A stretch of 34,950 bases of DNA from an uncultured Desulfomonile sp. (lineage in GTDB: Bacteria; Desulfobacterota; Desulfomonilia; Desulfomonilales; Desulfomonilaceae): assembly GCA_903896745.1 (NCBI GenBank), contig CAITZA010000374.1:1-34950 (forward strand), given 5' to 3'. Position 1 is the stretch's first letter. Every line of letters starts with the position of its first letter. Positions 14,824 through 23,282 of the stretch are shown piece after piece. The notes below the pieces were generated by a model that saw only the letters and a program-made list of their open reading frames with translations, was not told where the DNA came from and did not search any database. A program made the translations under genes and the position numbers.

Positions 14824-15614
14824 CACGGCTTTGATCCAATAATGACGACCCACCTGAATATTACATTGTCCGAAGACATGTTTGCAAACAACGCTGACAC
14901 ACGATTCAGCCTTTCCTGATAATCAAACGCGGGAAACAGACCTGCCGACATTGCGGGTATGGAAAAGAAATCTTTTACGACATCCCTGGGTAGATCAAAG
15001 TTATGTTCAACGACCTTGATTGACCCCAGGATAGATTTGATGAAGGCCTCGAGATCGGACAAGGATACTGGTTTTTTGAGGCTAACCCCCAAGCCTAGCT
15101 GTTGATCCGCTTCAACGAGCAGGTTATTACCGGTTTCTCCGTAAACGCCATCCATAAATGTAATGCCGATTTTCCCGCCGGGTTCAAGCAGGCTGCAAGC
15201 CTGACGCAGACTCTCCCTGAAATCCGGGATAAGAAAAATGGAAGCGCTATAAATTATCGTGTCAAAACGGCGCCTTAAACAGGAACCTAATGCAGAGGCG
15301 TCGCCCTCTATGAAGTCAATCCTGTCGTTGGGACAACATTTCATTCTAGCCTTTTCCAGCATTGCCGGGGAATTATCGAGTCCACAGACGCGTGCTTGCG
15401 GACAGGCCTGGAGGAGCTGGATTGAGCTGGCGCCGGTTCCACAGCCCACGTCGAGGATGTTGCGAGGATTTTCCCTATCCATGGTTTCTAGCAATATGGC
15501 GTTAAGATTCCTGAAGAAACCATGTCTTGACTCGAAATCGTCATATTGAACCGGGCTGGCTTCAAAATTCCGTCTGACAGCGTCCCTGATTTTCCCAATT
15601 TTTTCCGCATCCAT
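14823..15614 (-). CDS. Class I SAM-dependent methyltransferase
   Basis: 263 aa. The Rossmann SAM-binding motif is NILDVGCGTGASS (52-64), followed by CGLDNSPAMLEKAR (motif II acid), IDFIEGDAS, and FDTIIYSASIFLIPDF and LEPGGKIGITF. This is the UbiE/type 11 small-molecule methyltransferase group; the C-terminal 90 residues, which choose the substrate, are unrecognised. Start ATG 15614 with AGGA upstream. It is the last gene of a five-gene minus-strand run (gap of 24 nt to the cupin gene). Confidence 0.87.
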   Translation of the reverse strand: MDAEKIGKIRDAVRRNFEASPVQYDDFESRHGFFRNLNAILLETMDRENPRNILDVGCGTGASSIQLLQACPQARVCGLDNSPAMLEKARMKCCPNDRIDFIEGDASALGSCLRRRFDTIIYSASIFLIPDFRESLRQACSLLEPGGKIGITFMDGVYGETGNNLLVEADQQLGLGVSLKKPVSLSDLEAFIKSILGSIKVVEHNFDLPRDVVKDFFSIPAMSAGLFPAFDYQERLNRVSALFANMSSDNVIFRWVVIIGSKP

Positions 15615-15638
15615 TATGTGTCCTGAGATGTAAGTTAG

Positions 15639-16331
15639 TTAATCAACCTTATAGAGGGCAATCTCGTTAGGCAGAACGATGAGTCTTTCAAGTTTTCGTT
15701 TGTAGCTGGATTCGCTATGGTCGTCTCCGTGCTTCCATGTTCTGAGTAAGTCCTTGGCCTGTTTTTTGTCTATGCCGAGGATTTCCCTGAGCTGTCCCAT
15801 TGTAATGCATTCTTTCTCATAAACATATCGGGCCAGAAGATCCAGCGGTGTTTGCCTGAGAGTATCGATCGGAATGTTGATTCCGACCCCTGCGAGGTGG
15901 CCTCTGAGGGCCTGGTACGGATCCTGTTGAACTTTGGGGGAATCTTTTTTTTCACCGGTATCCTGGTCCTGCGACTTGTCGTCCTTGAAATAACTCGCTG
16001 AGCCCTGAATAAAGTCATGTCTTATCGGAGAAAAAACATCCATGACCACGCAGCCATCTGGACCAGCTTTTGCGCTGTGAGGCTGTGAAGACGGAATGAC
16101 GATAACATCTCCAAATTTAAGCGGGACATCATCATTCTCGGGGAAGGACAATGTCAGTTCTCCCTTTTGAACCATAGTCATTTGTTCGGACACATGATCA
16201 TGAGTGGGAACTGTGGCGTTTGGAGCAAGTTCTATCAGAACCGCCATCACATTCTCTCCCCAGATCATTTTACGCGAGATGTTCTCATTGAGCTGTTCTG
16301 CCTTGATGTTTTTCCACGAAGTCAATTTCAC
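15639..16331 (-). CDS. Cupin - winged/helix-turn-helix fusion protein
   Basis: 230 aa. Residues about 1-115 are a cupin_2 barrel: VPTHDHVSEQMTMVQKGELTL (metal ligands His44, His46, Gln50) and IPSSQPHSAKAG (His85). After a charged linker (SQDQDTGEKKDSPKVQQDP, 118-137), residues about 138-230 form a helical domain with a helix-turn-helix-like core, ITMGQLREILGIDKKQAKDL. This could sense a small ligand in the cupin and bind DNA or a partner. The order cupin then HTH is the reverse of the common HTH-cupin XRE regulators. It sits in the operon between the zinc-ribbon membrane protein (20-nt gap) and the methyltransferase. Confidence 0.78.
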   Translation of the reverse strand: MKLTSWKNIKAEQLNENISRKMIWGENVMAVLIELAPNATVPTHDHVSEQMTMVQKGELTLSFPENDDVPLKFGDVIVIPSSQPHSAKAGPDGCVVMDVFSPIRHDFIQGSASYFKDDKSQDQDTGEKKDSPKVQQDPYQALRGHLAGVGINIPIDTLRQTPLDLLARYVYEKECITMGQLREILGIDKKQAKDLLRTWKHGDDHSESSYKRKLERLIVLPNEIALYKVD

Positions 16332-16351
16332 GTGACTATCTCCAGTAAATT

Positions 16352-16858
16352 TTATTGTAAAAAGTTATTTTTAGTTATTTCTGGCTTTTTTTGAGAAACA
16401 TCCAGAATTGCGACTTTGGAATTTTTTAGTTCCAACCATTTGTTACAGTGGTGACAGTCGATTCTGATTCCGTCTTTATTAACGGTTTTCGTGACATTCC
16501 TCCGACAGTCGTCGCACCAGACGTCGGCAGTTTCGAGGGCATCGAGGGCATAGGCTTCCCATATCTGTCCACTCGCCCTTTCAATCTGTATGAGTTTTTT
16601 TACGGCGAGGACCATACTTGCCGCGTCACTGGCCCCGAACCGGTCGAGAGCGCATACATTTTCAACCGTTTCAACCAGTTTCCTGTATTCCTTGCTCGAT
16701 TTGTCAGGTTTTACGATACCTTGAACATTTTTGCCGGTAGCGGTCCTGGGCCTCGATCGAAACTTGAGAAAGGATGGCATCTTATCCGGATAATTCCGGG
16801 CATACCAGATAAAAAATACTAATAGCCAGAACGCTACGCCGATTAATATTTCAAGCAA
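16352..16858 (-). CDS. Membrane protein with C-terminal zinc ribbon
   Basis: 168 aa. A single N-terminal TM segment (LIGVAFWLLVFFIWYA, 5-20) is followed by a basic stretch, a helical middle region (55-110) and a zinc ribbon VWCDDCRRN ... RIDCHHCNKW (Cys115, Cys118, Cys135, Cys138). Probably anchored with the ribbon in the cytoplasm. No family name can be given. It is 50 nt downstream of coaE and 20 nt upstream of the cupin gene in the same operon. Confidence 0.78.
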   Translation of the reverse strand: MLEILIGVAFWLLVFFIWYARNYPDKMPSFLKFRSRPRTATGKNVQGIVKPDKSSKEYRKLVETVENVCALDRFGASDAASMVLAVKKLIQIERASGQIWEAYALDALETADVWCDDCRRNVTKTVNKDGIRIDCHHCNKWLELKNSKVAILDVSQKKPEITKNNFLQ

Positions 16859-16908
16859 GATGTCCCAATGCCTCCGTAAGTTGGGTTGAGAGAACCTGAG
16901 TGTGGATG

Positions 16909-17514
16909 TCAGGACGGCGCCATAGCCCTAAGTTCATCTATTACCTGTCTGAATCGAATATGTGTTTCTTCGATAGAACCGGAGTTGTCTATCACCATGT
17001 GGGCTTTGTCTTTTTTGTCCTCGATAGACCATTGGGAATTCAGTCTGGCCTGAGCCTCTTCAGCAGAGAGTCCGTTTCTTTGAACAAGTCTTTCTGCCTG
17101 AAGGTCCCTGCTCACATAAACTACCAGTATCACGTCCACGGCCTTGTCCCATTCCGCTTCGAACAGTAAAGGGACATCTATCACAACTATCGGGTGGCCC
17201 TGACTGACATAGTAATCAAGCAATTCCTGTTTTTTTAGGGCAACAGCGGGGTGAATAATTCGCTCCAGTTGCTTTTTCAGGAGGGGATTTCCGAAGACGC
17301 GTGACCCTAATTTCAAACGGTCCAACTCTCCATACTGATCAAAGACCTCGTCGCCGAATACTTCCCTGATTTCGCGAAGGGCCGGCGACCCTGTTTTGAC
17401 AGCATCGTGAGCAAGTTCATCCGCGCATATTACAGGAATCCCAAGTTCTCTAAACATTGCGCTAACTGTCGTCTTTCCTGACGCGATCCCACCTGTCAGT
17501 CCGACCGTAATCAA
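16909..17514 (-). CDS. coaE: Dephospho-CoA kinase
   Basis: 201 aa, normal length. It phosphorylates the 3'-hydroxyl of dephospho-CoA with ATP, the last step of CoA synthesis in the cytoplasm. P-loop GLTGGIASGKTTVS (6-19), ICADELAHD, LERIIHPAV and VIDVPLLFEAEWDKAVD are all family signatures, as is the C-terminal region around QARLNSQWSIEDKK. Start ATG 17514. It lies 34 nt downstream of the helical protein gene. CoA supply fits the several CoA ligases in the window. Confidence 0.96.
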   Translation of the reverse strand: MITVGLTGGIASGKTTVSAMFRELGIPVICADELAHDAVKTGSPALREIREVFGDEVFDQYGELDRLKLGSRVFGNPLLKKQLERIIHPAVALKKQELLDYYVSQGHPIVVIDVPLLFEAEWDKAVDVILVVYVSRDLQAERLVQRNGLSAEEAQARLNSQWSIEDKKDKAHMVIDNSGSIEETHIRFRQVIDELRAMAPS

Positions 17515-17548
17515 AATTGGTTCACCTCTGGATTATCGTTCCGGGCAA

Positions 17549-18103
17549 TCAGTCCTTTTTCTTGATCTCTTCCCATGCGGCCTCGACAGCCCTGTCAATT
17601 TTCTTGCCGGTCTTCTGCATGGTTTCCCAAAACACTCCCCATTGATCCTTAAACACCCTGGCCATTTGTTCCGTATGCTTTTGAGCTTCCTTGACCTGAT
17701 CCTCGCCTACTCTTCCGATCGCAGTCCATTGCTTGTCAAGGACTTCTTTCGTCTGGTTTACGCAAAGGTCGAAGGTTTCCTTGCTAATATTGCCAATTTC
17801 CTTGAGGCGTGTTTTGAGGTCGGAGAGGAAGCTGTCCCAGTCGAGATCCTTTTCCTTGTCAAGGAGCTCCCATGACTGCTTTATCTTCTCGGATGCCCTT
17901 TCAATATCGCCAACCGCCATTTTTCCCGATTGTTTCATCGTCTTGGACGCCTGGTCCACGGCTGCAAAAAACTCTTCACGCGAAGCGCCCCAACTCCTTC
18001 GCAGGAATGCGCGGGCCTCCCCAAGCATAAATACCCCTATGGTACCGAGATTTTCCATTAATTCTACGACCGATTCTTTAATGTCAGGGCCTTTTTTTTC
18101 CAT
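17549..18103 (-). CDS. Amphipathic helical (phasin-like) protein
   Basis: 184 aa, almost wholly helical, with long amphipathic stretches (KTMKQSGKMAVGDIERASEK; KEAQKHTEQMARVFKDQWGV) and no membrane segment or signal. The pattern, a hydrophobic helix (IGVFMLGEARAFL) followed by coiled coils ending KKKD, recalls phasins, but homology is not shown. ATG 18103 has GGAGGG 4 nt upstream; a start at 18139 would need a weaker site. It is the first gene of the five-gene minus-strand run with coaE and the methyltransferase. Confidence 0.68.
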   Translation of the reverse strand: MEKKGPDIKESVVELMENLGTIGVFMLGEARAFLRRSWGASREEFFAAVDQASKTMKQSGKMAVGDIERASEKIKQSWELLDKEKDLDWDSFLSDLKTRLKEIGNISKETFDLCVNQTKEVLDKQWTAIGRVGEDQVKEAQKHTEQMARVFKDQWGVFWETMQKTGKKIDRAVEAAWEEIKKKD

Positions 18104-18354
18104 GTTCCCTCCTAGCCTTAAATGATCGCAGGACATCAATCCTATCCGGGCAGGGACAGTTTACATCATGTTCATTCCCGGCTCAATACATCAATACATT
18201 ACCCGTCTTGAAGTGACAGTTTAATTCTGGCATTGTTTACATATCTAGTGACAAAATCAAAAATATTATTATAATAAAGCCGCTTCTCAAATATGGTCAA
18301 AACTACCGGATAAGACGGAATTAATTTTAGTCTTGGTTATTTTAAAGTTAGAGA

Positions 18355-18702
18355 ATGAGAGAAAGTGATGTAATGGTTTCAAAAAAGCCTCTGTTTAAAG
18401 TGGTCGATAGTGTGGATTCGTCAGTCCGGCTTGAGGACTTGCCTCACCTCGAAATCCTGCCGGAGAAGGTTCCTGATTCAAAAGAATTGGGGGCGACGCA
18501 AAGAGTTCAGGTGAAACCGGAAGAAACGCCAGGATTCGCTGCGCCCGTAAGGACAGTCGCACAAGGTAAAATTAAGGAGCCTGTTCTAAAAGGGCTTTCC
18601 TTGATGATTAGCCAGGAAGGATCGGGATTTCGTGGCTATCCCCCCCTTCCCGTATTGTCTGTGGGACTTTTCCTGTTGGTAGTCATGTTCCTCGGTGACT
18701 AA
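18355..18702 (+). CDS. Small protein with C-terminal membrane segment
   Basis: 115 aa. The N-terminal 95 residues are hydrophilic, acidic/basic mixed and Pro-rich, without recognisable motifs; a hydrophobic stretch near the C-terminus (YPPLPVLSVGLFLLVVMFLG) could be a tail anchor. The start is uncertain: ATG 18355 and ATG 18373 both lack a strong Shine-Dalgarno. A GC-rich hairpin with a short T run follows at 18735. Function unknown. Confidence 0.5.
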   Translation: MRESDVMVSKKPLFKVVDSVDSSVRLEDLPHLEILPEKVPDSKELGATQRVQVKPEETPGFAAPVRTVAQGKIKEPVLKGLSLMISQEGSGFRGYPPLPVLSVGLFLLVVMFLGD

Positions 18703-18734
18703 ATCAAGCAGGCCAATTGTCACTATTGGTGATG

Positions 18735-18758
18735 GTCCCGTTTGATCCGGGACTTTCT
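18735..18758 (+). terminator. Probable weak intrinsic terminator
   Basis: GTCCCG (18735-18740) / CGGGAC (18748-18753), 7-nt loop, followed by TTTCT. It ends the small membrane protein gene and insulates serA. Confidence 0.45.
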
Positions 18759-18991
18759 CCCCAGCCTTGACTTCTTTACTGGATATTGATAAAAGTTTGA
18801 GATGACATAGTTCTGTGCAGCATCTAATACAAAGAATGAACTTTTCAGAATTTGAGATGGACGGGCGCTGGTTATTGACCTAAATGTCCAATTTTGTCGT
18901 TTTGAGTCTGTTAGACTCATCCGGGCGAATCTGATTTTCGCCATACAGCCAGAGAGTATATTGAAGAGAACAAGTCAGGAGGTTTTTCCTA

Positions 18992-20572
18992 GTGAAAGTT
19001 TTGGTATCGGATAACCTGTCCGAGTTGGGTGTCCAGATTTTCAGGGACGCCCCGGGAATCGAGGTGGATGTCAAAGTTGGACTAAGCCCGGATGAACTCA
19101 AACAGATCATTCCGGAATACGACGCCCTCGCAATTAGAGGAGCGACCAAGGTAACAGCCGATGTGATTGAGGTGGCTACCAACCTTAAAGTAGTAGGGCG
19201 CGCCGGCACCGGTCTTGACAACGTTGATATTAAAGCGGCCTCCAAGAGGGGCATAGTAGTAATGAACACTCCGGGTGGAAACACGGTAACTACCGCTGAG
19301 CACACCCTCTCCATGATGATGGCTCTGGTCAGGAACATTCCCCAGGCATGCGCTTCAATGAAGGAAGGCAAATGGGACAAGAAGAAATTCTCCGGGGCTG
19401 AAATCTTCAATAAGACTCTTGGTATAGTGGGGCTTGGCAAAATAGGGTCCGTGGTGGCCGATAGAGCTATGGGGCTGGGCATGAGCGTAATCGCTTACGA
19501 CCCGTTTCTGTCGGAAGACCAGGCCAGGCAGATGGGCATCAAACTTGGCACAGTTGATGATGTTTTCAAGGAATCGGACATCATTACGCTGCATGTTCCT
19601 TTGACCAATGACACTCGAGGCATCATTAACGCCAAGAATATCGCCAAGATGAAGAAAGGCGTCAGGATAGTCAACTGTTCGAGAGGCCCGGTAGTGAATG
19701 AAGACGATCTTGCGGACGCCATAGAATCGGGCAAGGTAGCTGGAGCGGCTCTAGATGTTTTCAATACGGAGCCTCCCGGGTTAACCCGGCTGGTGATGTC
19801 CGAGAAAGTTATCTGCACACCTCACCTAGGAGCTTCTACGAGAGAGGCTCAGGACAACGTCGCTGTAGCGGTCGCTTCGCAGATCAGAGACTTTCTGCTG
19901 ACCGGCACCATAAGGAATGCGGTGAACGCTCCGGCAGTATCGGGCGAGGCGCTTGAAACCCTCAAGCCTTATCTCGAGCTGGCCCAGAGAATGGGGCTGT
20001 TCCTTGGAAACATGATACAGACCGGGATCAAGAGCGTCGTGGCCCAGTATTCCGGTGAGATACTCGGGATGGAGCTAAAGCCTATCACTACTACTTTCCT
20101 TACAGGATTGTTAACGCCCATAATGATGGATGACGTGAACCTGGTCAACGCTCCCATGGTTGCCGAAGAGCGTGGAATAACCGTTTCAGAAACCAAGATG
20201 AGCCGTTCGGAGAGTTTTACTTCCATGGTTCGTTTCACCGTCGTGACAGAGAACAGGGAACATGATGTTGAGGGCACCCTCTTTGGAAAGTCGAATCCGA
20301 GGATGGTTAGATACGGTCACTTCAGGGGCGAATTTGATTTGTCAGGCGAACTCATTCTTCTCCATGCGTATGATAAACCGAGATTGATTGGTTCGGTTGG
20401 TTTGACTCTGGGTGACAGGGGCATAAACATTTCACACTTCCAGTTCGCTCGGGAAGAGGCCGGTGGACAGGCGCTTGTATTTCTGAACACTGACACCAAG
20501 GCTGATGAGGCGGCTCTGGACGCGTTGAGAGCGCTACCCAATGTCATCGGGGTCAGGACACTGACCATATAG
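18992..20572 (+). CDS. serA: D-3-phosphoglycerate dehydrogenase
   Basis: 526 aa, type I (long) form: substrate domain, NAD-binding domain, intervening ASB domain and C-terminal ACT domain. NAD motif GIVGLGKIG (144-152); catalytic Arg231 (NCSRGPV), Glu260 (FNTEPP), His278 (TPHLGAST); ACT-like tail from about residue 455 (RLIGSVGLTLGDRGINISHF), the usual site of serine feedback. It oxidises 3-phosphoglycerate to 3-phosphohydroxypyruvate, the first step of serine synthesis. GTG start at 18992 with AGGAGG about 9 nt upstream. Ends in TAG, followed by a GGGCT-GAAA-AGCCC hairpin (20574-20587) without a T tract. Confidence 0.97.
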   Translation: MKVLVSDNLSELGVQIFRDAPGIEVDVKVGLSPDELKQIIPEYDALAIRGATKVTADVIEVATNLKVVGRAGTGLDNVDIKAASKRGIVVMNTPGGNTVTTAEHTLSMMMALVRNIPQACASMKEGKWDKKKFSGAEIFNKTLGIVGLGKIGSVVADRAMGLGMSVIAYDPFLSEDQARQMGIKLGTVDDVFKESDIITLHVPLTNDTRGIINAKNIAKMKKGVRIVNCSRGPVVNEDDLADAIESGKVAGAALDVFNTEPPGLTRLVMSEKVICTPHLGASTREAQDNVAVAVASQIRDFLLTGTIRNAVNAPAVSGEALETLKPYLELAQRMGLFLGNMIQTGIKSVVAQYSGEILGMELKPITTTFLTGLLTPIMMDDVNLVNAPMVAEERGITVSETKMSRSESFTSMVRFTVVTENREHDVEGTLFGKSNPRMVRYGHFRGEFDLSGELILLHAYDKPRLIGSVGLTLGDRGINISHFQFAREEAGGQALVFLNTDTKADEAALDALRALPNVIGVRTLTI

Positions 20573-20677
20573 CGGGCTGAAAAGCCCTGAATCAAGGCAA
20601 GCGGTATTTTCCCAATACGGCGTCTTTCCGTGAGAGGTTAGACGCCACAACCTTCTTGTTGTATCTGGTTCATTACT

Positions 20678-21322
20678 ATGCTCAATATTAAAGATCTTTC
20701 AGGACCGGCTTTGCCCAAGCAGGACAATTATGAGCGCGCGCTGAAATTGGGTCTTGAAGCTTTTTCTCGTAAGGACCCTGGCCGGGTGGCTGAAAAAGCC
20801 GGGGCTGAACTGGTGGAACGAAAGCTGATTTTACCCCATCTCGACCGACACATCGTCCTGGACCTGAACACCCAAGAATTCACGATACGGGAGACCGGCG
20901 AGGAGGCCCAGATATGGCTCAATATCCTCGCAATCCATTATCTTAACAACGCCGATGGAAGACAACCACTAGGGAAGCTCAAGCATTTCAGGGAATTTAA
21001 GGAAGGCAGTTTTTATGAGCCAGCCTTTAACCGGCGCACGAGAGACATTTTGATCGCTGTTTTTGGCGATGATCCAGCCCCAATGATAGAGGCCGGAAAA
21101 AAACTTGCCGGAAAAATCATAGGTTCCGCCGATGCCGCAGTTGAACTAAACTACTTTCCGATGCTTCCAATAACATGTCTTGTATGGCGAGGTGATGAGG
21201 AATTTCCAGCGGAGGCAAGCGTGCTTTTTGACGAGACCGCTGAGCTTTTTTTCAGCGCCGAGGACATGGCGGTAGCCGGACAGATGGCTGTTCTGGAATT
21301 GATGAAGCACGCCAGGCGATAG
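20678..21322 (+). CDS. DUF3786 protein
   Basis: 214 aa, soluble, no signal. The pattern (YERALKLGLEAF near the start, LDRHIVLDLNTQEFTI, then NILAIHYLNNADG, and the closing FPMLPITCLVWRGDEEFPAE and ILFD-like segment VLFDETAELFFSAED) is that of DUF3786 proteins, which I know from anaerobes, often near CO dehydrogenase/acetyl-CoA synthase or corrinoid genes. No catalytic residues can be assigned. The start at ATG 20678 has no strong Shine-Dalgarno. A 7-bp hairpin (20619-20646) lies in the leader. It ends in TAG and is followed after 76 nt by the cooC-type gene, supporting a link to the acetyl-CoA pathway. Confidence 0.72.
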   Translation: MLNIKDLSGPALPKQDNYERALKLGLEAFSRKDPGRVAEKAGAELVERKLILPHLDRHIVLDLNTQEFTIRETGEEAQIWLNILAIHYLNNADGRQPLGKLKHFREFKEGSFYEPAFNRRTRDILIAVFGDDPAPMIEAGKKLAGKIIGSADAAVELNYFPMLPITCLVWRGDEEFPAEASVLFDETAELFFSAEDMAVAGQMAVLELMKHARR

Positions 21323-21398
21323 TATTGACAAGCAATTGCTTTATGGGCCGAAGTTGTAAAGGTTTCTAGTGACTGAATGACAATGTGAGGCTAAGGAA

Positions 21399-22157
21399 AT
21401 GAAAATAGCGGTATCAGGCAAGGGTGGCGTTGGGAAGACTACGTTGAGCAGCCTTCTGGCTCGTTATTGGGCGAGGAAGGGCTACAGGGTGCTTGCGGTG
21501 GATGCCGACCCGGACGCCAATCTGGGCTCCGCACTGGGCATTGACACCTCAGATATAGTCCCAATAGCTAAAATGGAAGATCTCATCTACGAAAGAACCG
21601 AAAGTAAAAAGGGAACTGTTGGAGGTTTTTTCAAGATGAATCCCAAGGTGGATGATCTTCCGGAAGCTCTGGGCAAGGAGAGAGACGGTGTTCGTCTTTT
21701 GGTGATGGGGACGGTAAAGAAAGGTGGAGGCGGTTGTATATGCCCTGAGAGTGTTCTTCTCAAGGCGTTGGTTTCTCACCTTGTTCTTTATGAAAAAGAC
21801 CTTGTGATAATGGATATGGAAGCGGGGATAGAACACTTGGGCAGGGGAACGGCCCAAGGTGTGGACAGGCTTGTCATAGTAGTGGAGCCGGGGCAGAGAA
21901 GTATAGAAACCGCGGCCAAGGTGCGCCAGCTCACCAGCGATATAGGCTTGCACAAAGTTGTAGCTGTGGGCAGCAAGATACGCAACAGCCAGCAGGAGGA
22001 GTTTCTTGTTAACAGCCTTGCCGGCATACCACTAATCGGGGTGTTGCCATTCTCCGAGGAAATAGCGGCTGCGGACCTTGAAAACCGACCACCATCGCTT
22101 GATGATCCGGTAATTTACAGGGCCATCTCTCAAATAGCGGAGAAGCTGGAAGGTTAA
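21399..22157 (+). CDS. CooC/AcsF-type nickel-insertion ATPase
   Basis: 252-aa MinD/NifH-superfamily ATPase. Deviant Walker A SGKGGVGKTT (6-15) with signature Lys; CxC motif GGGGCICPESVLL (Cys113, Cys115) that bridges the dimer through one metal ion; Walker B-like LVIMDMEAGIEHLGRG; VEPGQRSIETA. CooC uses ATP to load nickel into the C-cluster of CO dehydrogenase. AcsF is the acetyl-CoA synthase counterpart, and sequence alone does not separate them. Start ATG 21399 with GAGG upstream. It is downstream of DUF3786 and is followed by an intrinsic terminator. No CO dehydrogenase gene is in the window. Confidence 0.9.
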   Translation: MKIAVSGKGGVGKTTLSSLLARYWARKGYRVLAVDADPDANLGSALGIDTSDIVPIAKMEDLIYERTESKKGTVGGFFKMNPKVDDLPEALGKERDGVRLLVMGTVKKGGGGCICPESVLLKALVSHLVLYEKDLVIMDMEAGIEHLGRGTAQGVDRLVIVVEPGQRSIETAAKVRQLTSDIGLHKVVAVGSKIRNSQQEEFLVNSLAGIPLIGVLPFSEEIAAADLENRPPSLDDPVIYRAISQIAEKLEG

Positions 22158-22171
22158 ACCGAATAATGAAG

Positions 22172-22199
22172 TTGATCTGCTTCCGGATCAATTTTTTTT
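22172..22199 (+). terminator. Intrinsic terminator after cooC-type gene
   Basis: TTGATCTG (22172-22179) / CGGATCAA (22184-22191) with a CTTC loop and one G-U pair, followed by eight T. Confidence 0.92.
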
Positions 22200-22349
22200 G
22201 CACTTTTTAGAACACTTACCTTTTTTGCTGTCCATGACTGTTTTTTAGGCCTGAGTAATGGGGGCGCACAAAATACACATGTATGCTTGAGCGCCGGTTT
22301 TCGTTTGTGCAACTACTTGCAATAAAACAATTCTTCCAAGGAGGACCGT

Positions 22350-23228
22350 ATGTCAGCCAAAATCATCAGTGGAAATGAAGTATCCCAGATTCTTAAAGAC
22401 GAGATGAAGGAAGAGGTGGTAAAGCTTAAAGCTCAAGGGCTTGAGCCATGCCTGGCGGTTATTCTGGTGGGTGAAGACCCAGCTTCCAAGGTTTATGTTC
22501 TGAACAAGAAGAAGGCCTGCGAGTATATCGGCATTAAATCGCTTGAAACCCGTCTTCCCGCTTCAACAACCACTGAAGAGCTCCTGGCAGTAATCGATGG
22601 CTATAACAAGGACAAGACAGTCCATGGCATTCTTTGCCAGTTGCCATTGCCGAAACATATTCCTGAAACCAAGATTTTGCGCTCCATTCTCCCCGAAAAG
22701 GATGTGGACTGCTTCCATCCATTCAACGTAGGTCTGATCAGCATCGGAGAAGTCAGGTTCCTGCCATGCACTCCTGCGGGCGTTATCGAACTGATCAAAC
22801 GCGGTGGTTTTGAGACCGCCGGCAAGGACGTTATCATCCTTGGCAGGAGCAATATAGTAGGCCGACCGCTGTCCAACATGCTTGATCAGCGCGACATGAA
22901 CGCCACGGTCACAATGTGCCACACCAGGACCAAGAACCTTAAGGAAAGATGCAGAGAGGCCGACATTATTATTGCCGCCATTGGCAAGCCGGAATACCTC
23001 AAGGGTGACATGGTTCGTGAGGGAGCGGTGGTCATCGATGTGGGCATAAACCGAATAGACGCTCCGGGTACAGAAAAAGGATTCAAGCTTGTTGGTGACG
23101 TGGCTTATGATGAGGTGAAGGAAAAAGCTGCGGCTATCACGCCGGTTCCTGGTGGCGTAGGCCCCATGACTATCGCCATGTTGATGAAAAACACGCTGAC
23201 TGCGGCTAAAGAGACAATGAAACAGTAG
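22350..23228 (+). CDS. folD: Bifunctional methylene-THF dehydrogenase / methenyl-THF cyclohydrolase
   Basis: 292 aa, normal length. It interconverts 5,10-methylene-, 5,10-methenyl- and 10-formyl-tetrahydrofolate. VGEDPASKVYVLNKKKA contains the active Tyr49 and Lys53; GILCQLPLPKHI, KDVDCFHPFNVG, PCTPAGVIELIKR, GRSNIVGRPLSNML (nucleotide binding) and ITPVPGGVGPMTIAML are all present. Start ATG 22350 with AAGGAGG 6 nt upstream. In an organism with a CooC-type protein it probably serves the methyl branch of the Wood-Ljungdahl pathway as well as purine and serine one-carbon needs. It ends in TAG; a terminator follows. Confidence 0.97.
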   Translation: MSAKIISGNEVSQILKDEMKEEVVKLKAQGLEPCLAVILVGEDPASKVYVLNKKKACEYIGIKSLETRLPASTTTEELLAVIDGYNKDKTVHGILCQLPLPKHIPETKILRSILPEKDVDCFHPFNVGLISIGEVRFLPCTPAGVIELIKRGGFETAGKDVIILGRSNIVGRPLSNMLDQRDMNATVTMCHTRTKNLKERCREADIIIAAIGKPEYLKGDMVREGAVVIDVGINRIDAPGTEKGFKLVGDVAYDEVKEKAAAITPVPGGVGPMTIAMLMKNTLTAAKETMKQ

Positions 23229-23242
23229 TTGTTCGTTAGTGA

Positions 23243-23274
23243 GGGTCTCGGCGCTACGCAGTCCGAGGCCCTTT
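23243..23274 (+). terminator. Probable terminator after folD
   Basis: GGGTCTCGG (23243-23251) / CCGAGGCCC (23263-23271), one G-U pair, 11-nt loop, followed by only three T. Strong stem, short U tract. Confidence 0.55.
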
Positions 23275-23282
23275 CCCAATAT

